Shown here: piece by piece, positions 6,457-13,175 of the stretch
Layout: each line of letters opens with the position of its first letter
How positions within the stretch are numbered: position 1 is the stretch's first letter
Assembly: GCA_016291915.1 (NCBI GenBank)
Contig: JAEEZP010000004.1
Location: 1 to 23,722, forward strand
Length of the DNA stretch: 23,722 nt
Source of the DNA: Prevotella sp.
GTDB lineage: Bacteria > Bacteroidota > Bacteroidia > Bacteroidales > Bacteroidaceae
Direction: 5' to 3'
Made by a program: the position numbers and the translations under genes
Notes under the pieces: model-generated
Databases searched by the model: none
What the model saw: only the letters and a program-made list of their open reading frames with translations
What the model was told of the DNA's origin: nothing

Positions 6457-7425
6457 TTAAGAGAATCTTATAATCTGTCCTGGACGAATCTTCGCTTTCT
6501 TACCAAGACGGTTGATCTTACTGAGTTTTTCAACAGTCGTACCTCTGCGCTTTGCGATAGAGTAGAGGGTCTCACCCTTAGCCACTTTGTGGAAACGGGC
6601 ATTGTCACGACTGTTCTTGCTTGACTTCTTGGTTACCGGAGCACTCTTAGCCTTTGTATTTGTGGGAGCTAAGCCCTCCACCTCTGCAGGCTCGAATTCT
6701 TCGCTGCTTGTGCTGGCGATATCGTTAACTGCCACACCTCTGTTCTTCGACTTACTACGATAGGTGTAGAAATCGGCAGTCACATCCTGATTGCGGAAGT
6801 CAAACATCAATGCCGGGTCAAGGGCGATGCCACCCAGACGAGTTTCGAAATGCAGGTGAGAACCAGTACTACGTCCGGTATTTCCTCCTAATCCGATAGG
6901 ATCACCGGCGCGTACCTGCTGATTCTCTCTTACTAACTGCTTTGACATGTGTCCATAGATGGTCTCAAGCCCGTTGTTATGACGGATAACCACGAAGTTT
7001 CCGTAACCGCCGGCCTCGTATCTTACTATTCTGACCTTTCCATCGAATGCACTGCGGATGGTATCACCGATATACACCTTCACGTCGATTCCTTTGTGCA
7101 TACGTCCCCAACGACGACCGTAATTACTGGTGATAACCCTGCTGGATGTAGGCATGGCAAAATGACGGAGGTCGATCCTGAAAGAATCAGGTAACACGCT
7201 TGCCTGATGAGCATATTTGTTACTCCACTCCTCATATAACATGGCTGAGGGATTCTCTGCCAACTCTCTGTCGATGATATGACGAAGGGCAATGGTATCC
7301 AATGCCTTCATCTTACGATCTACCGGTGCCTGACGGGCTAACAGGTCCTGTCCGCATACAGGTGTTGCAGCCGCAAAGAAAAGGGCTGCTATGGAAAAGG
7401 TCTTAAGTACTTTCTTTAATTGCAT
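6457..7425 (-). CDS. M23 family metallopeptidase with C-terminal LysM domain
   Basis: This 322-residue secreted peptidoglycan hydrolase has a signal peptide at 1-25 (MQLKKVLKTFSIAALFFAAA...VCGQ). The M23 (lysostaphin-like) domain spans about 92-205 and carries the zinc motif HKGID (His110, Asp114) and the second motif HLHFE (His190, His192), with His159 in YGHM as the other active-site residue. All ligands are present, so an active endopeptidase cutting peptide cross-links is expected. A basic, Ser/Lys/Asn-rich linker (about 225-277) leads to one LysM repeat (about 278-322, FHKVAKGETLYSIAKRRG), which binds glycan strands. It has its own promoter about 140 bp upstream, with a long leader, and its own terminator. 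The catalytic domain precedes LysM, the reverse of many NlpD-like proteins. Confidence 0.93.
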   Translation of the reverse strand: MQLKKVLKTFSIAALFFAAATPVCGQDLLARQAPVDRKMKALDTIALRHIIDRELAENPSAMLYEEWSNKYAHQASVLPDSFRIDLRHFAMPTSSRVITSNYGRRWGRMHKGIDVKVYIGDTIRSAFDGKVRIVRYEAGGYGNFVVIRHNNGLETIYGHMSKQLVRENQQVRAGDPIGLGGNTGRSTGSHLHFETRLGGIALDPALMFDFRNQDVTADFYTYRSKSKNRGVAVNDIASTSSEEFEPAEVEGLAPTNTKAKSAPVTKKSSKNSRDNARFHKVAKGETLYSIAKRRGTTVEKLSKINRLGKKAKIRPGQIIRFS

Positions 7426-7473
7426 AAATGATTATTTTGTTAAACATTGCCGGCACATCCTCCTATGCACCGG
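7403..7473 (-). promoter_or_regulatory. Leader hairpin with looped AGGAGG and a possible small upstream ORF
   Basis: In the M23 leader, CCGGTGCAT pairs with ATGTGCCGG (7450-7473) and the loop is exactly AGGAGG. About 11 bases later an ATG at 7447 opens a 14-codon frame ending at 7403 inside the M23 gene. Strong Shine-Dalgarno sites are rare in this group, so this may be a translational control element, or chance. Confidence 0.3.
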
Positions 7474-7566
7474 AAACCAATAGCAATCAAGTGATTACAT
7501 CGGTCATACGGCGTTAAGAAAACAACTCTCATACAAAAAAGAGCCTATTTTCACGATAACCGAGTG

Positions 7567-7598
7567 CAAAGTTAATAAAAAAATCACTAAGTCACAAA
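7567..7598 (-). promoter_or_regulatory. Promoter for the M23 peptidase gene
   Basis: On the minus strand TTTG (7595-7598), exactly 20 bases, then TAACTTTG (7567-7574). The leader to the ATG at 7425 is therefore about 135 bases, unusually long for this window. Confidence 0.7.
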
Positions 7599-7690
7599 CC
7601 CTCTTAACAGTTTTTGTTCTATTTAACAGTTAATCAATGATAAACAGTATCGGGTTCGCAGTCTAAAACCGTACGATCCTCACTACAAAA

Positions 7691-7725
7691 CTATTAATTA
7701 TTAACTATTAACTATTAACTATCAA
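7691..7725 (-). repeat. Heptamer array (CTATTAA) overlapping the recG stop codon
   Basis: Five 7-bp units: CTATTAA, TTATTAA, CTATTAA, CTATTAA, CTATCAA. The last unit contains the recG stop (TGA on the minus strand, 7722-7724), so the array starts at the end of the gene. The rest of 7599-7690 holds nothing recognisable. Confidence 0.85.
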
Positions 7726-9821
7726 GAAATGCTTGCCCAGTTGATATTACTCTTTTTCAATGCAGCCAGGCGATTCCACAACAATTGATATTCCCGTTTT
7801 ACACAGTCGGGATCATCATCGATGATCTTTTGTGCTTCATCGCGAGCCATCTGGACGATCTGTCCATCGCGAGCGATATCCGCAATCTTCAAGTCGAAGG
7901 CCATACCACTCTGTTGGGTACCCTCCAGATCGCCCGGCCCACGTAACTTCAAGTCGGCTTCAGCAATACGGAAGCCGTCGTTCGTGTCACACATAATATC
8001 TATACGCATACGCGTCTCTTTCGACAGCTGCGGTTTGGTAACCAGGATACAGAACGACTGATCGGCGCCTCGCCCAACACGACCGCGCAGCTGGTGGAGT
8101 TGTGAAAGACCGAAGCGTTGTGCGTCAAGGATAACCATCACTGAGGCGTTGGGCACGTTGACACCTACCTCTATCACGGTAGTGGCAACCAGAATCTGCG
8201 TCTCGCCACGTACAAAACGCTGCATCTCAGCCTCTTTCTCAGCCGGTTTCATCTGGCCGTGCACCTTACTGAGTCGGAATTCCGGAAATACGTGCAGCAA
8301 TGCCTCGTAGCCATCCTCCAGGTTCTTCATGTCACTCTTCTCACTTTCCTTAATCAGTGGGAAGACGATATACACCTGACGGCCCTGCATAACCTGCTTG
8401 CGGATACCATCGTAGAGTGTGGCGACATGGTCGTCGTACTGATGGATGGTAACCACTGGTTTACGTCCTGGTGGCAGTTCATCGATGACACTTACGTCGA
8501 GGTCCCCATAAAGAGTCATTGCCAGGGTACGTGGAATGGGTGTTGCTGTCATGACAAGGATATGGGGCGGGTTCGTGCTCTTCGTCCAAAGCTTAGCTCG
8601 TTGTGCTACGCCAAAACGATGCTGCTCATCGATGACCACCATGCCGAGTTTGTTGAACAGCACAGTGTCTTCGATGATGGCGTGTGTTCCCACGAGAATC
8701 TGTACAGAACCGTCGGCAACACCGTCGAGCACCTGTTGGCGGCGCTTACCTTTTACAATGCCGGTGAGCAGTTCTACACGGATATCCATGCCCTGCAGGA
8801 ATGCACGTATCGTACTGAGATGCTGCTCAGCGAGAATCTCCGTGGGCGCCATGATACAGGCCTGGTATTGGTTGTCCAAGGCGATGAGCATCGACATCAG
8901 AGCCACCAGCGTCTTTCCCGAGCCCACATCCCCTTGCAACAGTCGGTTCATCTGTCTGCCCGAACCGGTATCTTTGCGTATCTCGCGCATTACCCGCTTC
9001 TGTGCTTCCGTCAGGGCGAAGGGCAGGTTGTTATGATAGAAAGTATTGAAATAGTCTCCTACATGCTGGAAGATATACCCTCGGTATTTCCGTCGGTGGT
9101 CGGAAGCATAGCGAACGATATTCAGCTGTACATAGAAAAGTTCCTCAAACTTCAGTCGGAACCGTGCATGCTCAGCCTGTTCCGGAGTCTTCGGATAATG
9201 GATATTCCGAAAGGCTGTATCACGGGAAACCAGTCGCAGACGGTTGGTGATAAACGGAGGAAGGGTCTCTTCCAACGGCGTCCGCAACTGTTCGAGCAGT
9301 GATTTGATGATTTTCTCGATGGTCCGCGAGGTGATTCCCGACTTTTTCATCTTCTCAGTCGTCACATAATACGGCTGCATCCCCATCTCAGAGAGGTTCA
9401 GCTCATGACTTTTCTCTATCTCAGGATGAACAAACTGATAACGGCCGTTGTAGATGGTGGGGCGTCCGAAGATGATATAGTCGGTATTCACCTTGTAACT
9501 CGAGGCAATCCTTTGTGCACGTACGAACCATACCAGATCAACGATGCCCGTACCGTCGCTCACATGAGCCACCACTCTTTTCTTGCGGGCTCCCATGTCG
9601 AACTCCTCGAAACTGAGTATTTGACCGCGTATCTGCACGAAGGGCATCTCGCCCGACAGCTCCTGAATCTTGTAGATCTTACTGCGGTCAACGTATTTAT
9701 AGGGATAGTACTCCAACAGGTCACCGTAGTTGGAGATACCCAGTTCTTTCTGCAGTATCTCTTTTCTACGGGGCCCCACCCCCGGAATGAATTTGATGTC
9801 CTGTTGAAGTATATCAAACAT
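7722..9821 (-). CDS. recG: ATP-dependent DNA helicase RecG
   Basis: RecG remodels stalled replication forks and branched DNA. The 699-residue protein has the normal length. An N-terminal wedge/OB-fold region covers about 1-250 (IPGVGPRRKEILQKELGI near the start; QIRGQILSFEEFDMG for the OB fold). Helicase motifs follow: Walker A QGDVGSGKT (296-304), DEQH (398-401), TATPIPRTLAMT (425-436), GVNVPNASVMVI and QLRGRVGRG (577-585). The C-terminal RecG-specific part (DGFRIAEADLKLRGPGDLEGTQQSG) is complete. The start is ATG at 9821 (MFDILQQD). The frame stays open for 57 more codons upstream, but those fall in a non-coding repeat (family 1 copy C), so a longer start would be wrong. No promoter is clear. 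The stop lies in a heptamer array. Confidence 0.97.
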   Translation of the reverse strand: MFDILQQDIKFIPGVGPRRKEILQKELGISNYGDLLEYYPYKYVDRSKIYKIQELSGEMPFVQIRGQILSFEEFDMGARKKRVVAHVSDGTGIVDLVWFVRAQRIASSYKVNTDYIIFGRPTIYNGRYQFVHPEIEKSHELNLSEMGMQPYYVTTEKMKKSGITSRTIEKIIKSLLEQLRTPLEETLPPFITNRLRLVSRDTAFRNIHYPKTPEQAEHARFRLKFEELFYVQLNIVRYASDHRRKYRGYIFQHVGDYFNTFYHNNLPFALTEAQKRVMREIRKDTGSGRQMNRLLQGDVGSGKTLVALMSMLIALDNQYQACIMAPTEILAEQHLSTIRAFLQGMDIRVELLTGIVKGKRRQQVLDGVADGSVQILVGTHAIIEDTVLFNKLGMVVIDEQHRFGVAQRAKLWTKSTNPPHILVMTATPIPRTLAMTLYGDLDVSVIDELPPGRKPVVTIHQYDDHVATLYDGIRKQVMQGRQVYIVFPLIKESEKSDMKNLEDGYEALLHVFPEFRLSKVHGQMKPAEKEAEMQRFVRGETQILVATTVIEVGVNVPNASVMVILDAQRFGLSQLHQLRGRVGRGADQSFCILVTKPQLSKETRMRIDIMCDTNDGFRIAEADLKLRGPGDLEGTQQSGMAFDLKIADIARDGQIVQMARDEAQKIIDDDPDCVKREYQLLWNRLAALKKSNINWASIS

Positions 9822-9841
9822 AAATTTTATTTTTATTACGT

Positions 9842-10031
9842 TCTTTTTCTCTGTACCGCCAGAGAAAAAGCAACCAAAAAGAGAGCTCGTTGCACGCTTC
9901 GAGTCAGAACAGATTACGATTCTGAAAAACTGTGCTGCGGGACTCGCTTCGCTCAGACAGGTCCTCGCACTGACTTCGTCACCGTTTTTCAATCATCGTA
10001 TCTGTGTACCTGACTCTTTCGCTATTGCAAC
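9842..10031 (-). repeat. Family 1 structured element, copy C
   Basis: About 190 bp, minus orientation, ending 20 bp upstream of the recG ATG. Its long stem is nearly identical to copy B (ACAGAT, ACGAT, TGAAAAAC and partners). The terminal hairpin differs: CTTTTTCTCT (9843-9852 on the plus strand) pairs with AGAGAAAAAG (9861-9870), similar to copy A. The outer phrase is GCGAAAGAG rather than GCGAGAGAG. Confidence 0.88.
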
Positions 10032-10182
10032 CAATTTTGAGTAGATGATCCGTAACGAATCGGACGCCTCGCCCCATGCCTATGGGGAGAGGTTGGGAGA
10101 GGGGTAGATCTACCCCCTAAGCCCTAGACTCTAAACCATATATTCTCTCGCTATCGCAACCAATTTTGAGTTGATGATCCGT
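10022..10182. repeat. Direct repeat pair with a family 3 repeat between
   Basis: A block beginning CTATTGCAACCAATTTTGAG and ending GATGATCCGTA (10022-10053) recurs at 10149-10182 with a few changes. A family 3 block (GCCCCATGCCTATGGGGAG core) lies at 10051-10104 between them. The block starts with the complement of the TTGCGATAGCG phrase found beside the other elements. Confidence 0.75.
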
Positions 10183-10202
10183 ATCGCGTCGTTACGTCAA
10201 CT

Positions 10203-10383
10203 CCGGGTAGGGATGAACCCTACCCCTACGGGTTTACAATATCATCGTAGGTGCAGACTTTATGTCTGCCCGTTGTATGTGGGTAGGGATAAACCCTACC
10301 CCTACTGGTTTACATTATCATTGTAGGGGCAGACTTCATGTCTGCCCGTTGTATGTGGGTAGGGATAAACCCTACCCCTACCA
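10203..10383. repeat. 76-bp tandem repeat, about 2.4 copies, with two hairpins per unit
   Basis: GGGTAGGGAT starts at 10205, 10281 and 10357, giving a 76-bp period. Each full unit carries two hairpins: GGGTAGGG...CCCTACCC and GGGCAGAC...GTCTGCCC (one copy has GTGCAGAC). The open frame running through it is a product of the repeat. Confidence 0.9.
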
Positions 10384-10406
10384 GTATATAACTAATACTC
10401 TAACCC

Positions 10407-10476
10407 CTACACTCTACACTCTTCACTCTACACTCTTCACTCTAAATTCTTCACTCTTCACTCTTCACTCTTCACT
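10407..10476 (-). repeat. Heptamer array (CTTCACT/CTACACT), 10 units, overlapping a stop codon
   Basis: Ten contiguous 7-bp units: CTACACT x2, CTTCACT, CTACACT, CTTCACT, CTAAATT, then CTTCACT x4. The last units encode the C-terminal residues Ser-Glu-Glu and the TGA stop (10465-10467) of the lipoprotein on the minus strand. Confidence 0.9.
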
Positions 10477-10911
10477 TTTTAGGTAGTCCTGCAGATGGAT
10501 GGTTCCTGCTTCGCTCTCCTGGTCGAGGGCGGGGACGTACTCGACGATCCTGGTGAGGCCGGTGGCTTTCTCGACATAGAAATTGACGAGGGCTCCGGTA
10601 TAACTGCGGAAGATCACCTTGTATTCGTTGTCGGTCTCTTCGCCCATCGTTACCGACATGATGGAGGGATTCTCCTCGGCGATACTCCAGTCGTATTCAC
10701 GATGACAGTAGTTGTTCACTCCTTCATAGGCCATATCTGCCGTTATCGCGGTGGACTGTGTCGTATCCGCAGGGTTGGTGACCTGTGTCGAATCCGTAAT
10801 ACTGGTGACCTGTGTCGAATCCGTAGGATAGTCGGTCTGTGTCGTCTTGTTTTTGCCGCATGAGCAGAAAAGCAGGATGATCACGAGGGATGATAAGATG
10901 GTTTTGTTCAT
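10465..10911 (-). CDS. Small lipoprotein with Thr/Ser-rich linker
   Basis: This 148-residue protein starts at MNKTILSSLVIILLFCSCGKNK, a lipoprotein signal with the modified cysteine most likely Cys18. An upstream in-frame start would cross the promoter box, so 10911 is preferred. Residues about 25-58 are a Thr/Ser/Asp/Gln-rich linker with repeated DSTQVT. The C-terminal half (NYCHREYDWSIAEENPSI..., EYKVIFRSYTGALVNFYVEKATGLTRIVEYVP) has the strand pattern and the 'xFxVEKATG' turn seen in PepSY-like domains; that link is tentative. It is probably anchored to the outer or inner membrane. Function is unknown. The stop codon is supplied by a heptamer array. Confidence 0.75.
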   Translation of the reverse strand: MNKTILSSLVIILLFCSCGKNKTTQTDYPTDSTQVTSITDSTQVTNPADTTQSTAITADMAYEGVNNYCHREYDWSIAEENPSIMSVTMGEETDNEYKVIFRSYTGALVNFYVEKATGLTRIVEYVPALDQESEAGTIHLQDYLKSEE

Positions 10912-10933
10912 ATAATGTTGTTTTCTCAAACTA

Positions 10934-10941
10934 CAAAAGTA
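10934..10941 (-). promoter_or_regulatory. -7 promoter box for the small lipoprotein gene
   Basis: TACTTTTG on the minus strand, 22 bases before the ATG at 10911. No -33 TTTG at the usual distance. The longer in-frame ATG at 10947 lies upstream of this box and is unlikely to be used. Confidence 0.5.
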
Positions 10942-11102
10942 CAACATTTCTTTGTTAAGGGATCGATATTGTGTGTTAATTTATCTTTGTGGCCATCAAA
11001 TGTAGACGGATAAAACTCGTTTGTGATTCCTGACAAACCTGCATACCATGATAATTAATCTCAGTTTTTTATGATTTGAGTTTTATTTATGGGATAATTA
11101 TC

Positions 11103-11110
11103 GTATCTTT
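11103..11110 (+). promoter_or_regulatory. -7 promoter box for the AlbA_2-domain gene
   Basis: TATCTTTG, about 90 bases upstream of the ATG. A TTTG at 11075-11078 is 24 bases away, longer than usual. A second TATCTTTG at 10982-10989 is a possible alternative. The rest of 10942-11202 is A/T-rich with nothing else recognised. Confidence 0.4.
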
Positions 11111-11202
11111 GACGACATAAAAGCTATCTAAATACTTGCGTTTCTTCTTTCTGTTTATGAAGAATACAGATGCTGTGATAAATGATATAACATTATAATA
11201 CT

Positions 11203-12756
11203 ATGAAAATGAACGAGAAAATAATTAAAGAACTGTTGCTCAAAGGTGAGCGAGTAACATTGGAGTGCAAACGGGCAAAGGCAGAATCTCCAAAATCTGT
11301 TTGGGCGACCTATTCGGCGTTTGCTAATACTGTTGGTGGCCTGATCCTTCTTGGGGTGAATGAAGACATGGAGGTGAAAGATATCATGAAGAGGTATCAA
11401 ATAATAGGTGTTGACGATCCAATGAAGATTATCACAGACTTTTGGAATACGCTCAACAGTGACAAAGTGAATGAGAATATCCTTCTGGATAGTGATGTTA
11501 AAGTTGTGGATGTGGATGGAGTACAGATTGTTTGTATACATGTTCCTCAGGCTGACTGGAGAGTAAAGCCTATCTATCTGAATGGTAATGTATATAAAGG
11601 TACGTATAGACGTAATAATGAAGGCGACTATCACTGTACTGAAGCCCAGGTAAAAGCGATGATACGTGACTCTAATGCAGACGGTAACGATAATATCTTG
11701 ATAGAGTATTACGGAATGGATGATATCGATCCAGCTTCTTTGAACCAGTATCGTACAGAGTTCAGACAGGAGAACAGGGCCCATATCTGGAACAGTGTGG
11801 ATGACAAGACATTCCTCAAGAACCTTGGTGGTTATACTGAGGACAGACAAACAGGCAGGGAAGGCTTGACATTGGCAGGATTGATGATGTTCGGTAGAGG
11901 TCTTGCCATAAGAGATAGGTTTTCCAACTTTCGCATGGACTATCTGGATATGAGTCATCTTGTGGGTGACGAGCGTTACCATGACCGCCTGACATACGAC
12001 GGTTTATGGGAAAACAATCTGTATCAATTCTTCCGCCTTGTATTGCAAAAGGTTCAATTTGATTTGCCAAGACCTTTCAAATTAGATAAGGGAGGTAGGA
12101 GGAATGATGATACAAAACAGCATGAGGCTGTGCGTGAAGCTTTTACGAATGCCATTATCCATTGTGATCTGATGATGGATGCTGGAATTCTGAGGATAGA
12201 AAAGCATGATGATCGTCTCTGTTTCCGCAATCCCGGTTTGCTGAAGCTTCCTGTAGAGGCCATTTACAAGGGTGGTAACTCAAAGGCCCGTAATCCGAAG
12301 ATACAGAATATGCTCCGAATGATTGGCTTTGGAGAGAACGTAGGTTCTGGATTTCCCAAGATCATTGCGGCATGGAAAGAGACCAATTGGGGAGAGCCAC
12401 AGCTGTTGAACAAATTGGATGTAGATGAAGTAGAGTTGGTGTTGCCAGTGCCTTCTCCTAAAGCTACATCTGATACTGCACCTGCAAATGCACCTGCAAA
12501 TGCACCTGTAAATGCACCTGCAAATGCACCTGTAAATGCACCTGTAAAACTTATCAAAACGCAGATAGCTATTGTTAAAGCAATAATAAATGATAATCAT
12601 GTAACATATGAAGATCTAAAAACTATTATCGGAGTTAATAAATCGACTATCACTCGCAATATTGCGGTTTTAAAGGAAAAAGGTGTTATTAGACGTGTAG
12701 GTGAGGATAAAAATGGATATTGGGAAGTTCTAATGGATAATAAAAATGTCGAGTAG
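11203..12756 (+). CDS. AlbA_2 domain / HATPase_c_4 / winged-helix regulator-like protein
   Basis: This 517-residue protein combines three parts. Residues about 14-140 form the AlbA_2 (Schlafen-type) domain, with E.K near 21-23 and SAFANTVGGLILLGV at 38-52. Residues about 305-400 resemble HATPase_c_4 (KQHEAVREAFTNAIIHCDL, then RNPG and GENVGSGFPKI), a possible ATP-binding module. Residues about 450-510 are a winged helix-turn-helix (VTYEDLKTIIGVNKSTITRNIAVLKEKGVIRRVG). A hinge at about 426-448 is made of four-residue repeats of the type NAPA/NAPV from a 12-bp tandem repeat. Such proteins are annotated as transcriptional regulators or RecG-like ATP-binding proteins and are often found on islands. 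The gene is visibly more A/T-rich than rho or uup and lies beside a tRNA with a partial 3'-end copy, suggesting transfer. Start is ATG 11203; ATG 11209 is also possible. Confidence 0.85.
   Translation: MKMNEKIIKELLLKGERVTLECKRAKAESPKSVWATYSAFANTVGGLILLGVNEDMEVKDIMKRYQIIGVDDPMKIITDFWNTLNSDKVNENILLDSDVKVVDVDGVQIVCIHVPQADWRVKPIYLNGNVYKGTYRRNNEGDYHCTEAQVKAMIRDSNADGNDNILIEYYGMDDIDPASLNQYRTEFRQENRAHIWNSVDDKTFLKNLGGYTEDRQTGREGLTLAGLMMFGRGLAIRDRFSNFRMDYLDMSHLVGDERYHDRLTYDGLWENNLYQFFRLVLQKVQFDLPRPFKLDKGGRRNDDTKQHEAVREAFTNAIIHCDLMMDAGILRIEKHDDRLCFRNPGLLKLPVEAIYKGGNSKARNPKIQNMLRMIGFGENVGSGFPKIIAAWKETNWGEPQLLNKLDVDEVELVLPVPSPKATSDTAPANAPANAPVNAPANAPVNAPVKLIKTQIAIVKAIINDNHVTYEDLKTIIGVNKSTITRNIAVLKEKGVIRRVGEDKNGYWEVLMDNKNVE
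12481..12546 (+). repeat. 12-bp coding minisatellite in the AlbA_2 gene
   Basis: About five and a half units of GCACCTGCAAAT or GCACCTGTAAAT in frame, encoding Ala-Pro-Ala-Asn or Ala-Pro-Val-Asn. Copy-number change would alter hinge length in four-residue steps without shifting the frame. Confidence 0.9.
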
Positions 12757-12806
12757 TGGGTCTTGTTCGGTGTCGCAAATGAGGTGCGTTTTGAGATAAA
12801 AGAAAA

Positions 12807-12841
12807 ATAGGCAAGTGGCTAATTATTAACTACTTACCTAT
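12807..12841. repeat. Imperfect inverted repeat after the AlbA_2 gene
   Basis: ATAGG...AAGT pairs with ACTT...CCTAT around an A/T-rich centre. No T-run follows, so it is at best a weak transcript end for the gene finishing at 12756. Confidence 0.35.
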
Positions 12842-12849
12842 CTGTCTAA

Positions 12850-12866
12850 GTGATTCCGTTGGGGTT
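12850..12866 (-). other. Partial copy of the tRNA-Arg 3' end (possible att remnant)
   Basis: GTGATTCCGTTGGGGTT at 12850-12866 is identical to 12963-12979, the 3' end of the tRNA-Arg gene plus one flanking base. The copies are 113 bp apart. Direct copies of tRNA 3' ends mark integration by tyrosine-recombinase elements. No integrase is in the window. Confidence 0.55.
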
Positions 12867-12904
12867 GACTTCGTCTACCCCGAACCCTGCCACGGGCTAA
12901 TCAT

Positions 12905-12951
12905 AAAAAAGAAAAAGGCTGAAGATTGAAAACGAGTTTCCATCCTCAGCC
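12905..12951 (-). terminator. Terminator of tRNA-Arg
   Basis: On the minus strand GGCTGAGGAT pairs with ATCTTCAGCC (one mismatch) and is followed by TTTTTCTTTTTT. It starts about 12 bp beyond the tRNA 3' end. Confidence 0.85.
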
Positions 12952-12963
12952 TCTTCCTTTTTG

Positions 12964-13038
12964 TGATTCCGTTGGGGTTCGAACCCAAGACCTACTGCTT
13001 AGAAGGCAGTTGCTCTAATCCAACTGAGCTACGGAACC
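12964..13038 (-). tRNA. tRNA-Arg (anticodon TCT)
   Basis: On the minus strand the gene starts GGTTCCGTAGCTCAGTTGG. Acceptor arms GGTTCCG and CGGAATC pair with one G-T. The anticodon loop is TTCTAAG, giving anticodon TCT, with stem CTGCC/... adjoining it, and the T-arm is GGGTTCGAACCCC. The CCA end is not encoded. A strong promoter and terminator flank it. Confidence 0.96.
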
Positions 13039-13114
13039 CTCAGGGTGTTAAACCGCTGAATAATTGTGGTTGTGTCTAAGGGCATGTGTATGCATCCTTT
13101 TGAAAAACCGGATG

Positions 13115-13146
13115 CAAAGGTACGCATTTTTTAGTTGACAACCAAA
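13115..13146 (-). promoter_or_regulatory. Promoter for tRNA-Arg
   Basis: TTTG (13143-13146), exactly 20 bases, then TACCTTTG (13115-13122) on the minus strand, a full consensus match. About 75 bases separate it from the tRNA. Confidence 0.8.
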
Positions 13147-13175
13147 TATTTTATCACAAAAGTATTCTTTATTGT

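Noticed and set aside
8259..9302. 347-codon open frame antisense to recG
   Set aside because: It lies wholly inside recG, has no family resemblance, and reads as a low-quality sequence rich in His and Cys; recG is unambiguous.
10262..10486. 74-codon frame on the plus strand
   Set aside because: It is a translation of the 76-bp tandem repeat and the heptamer array.
12264..12600. Gly/Ala/Phe and Cys/Arg repeat frames antisense to the AlbA_2 gene
   Set aside because: They are the complement of the 12-bp coding repeat.
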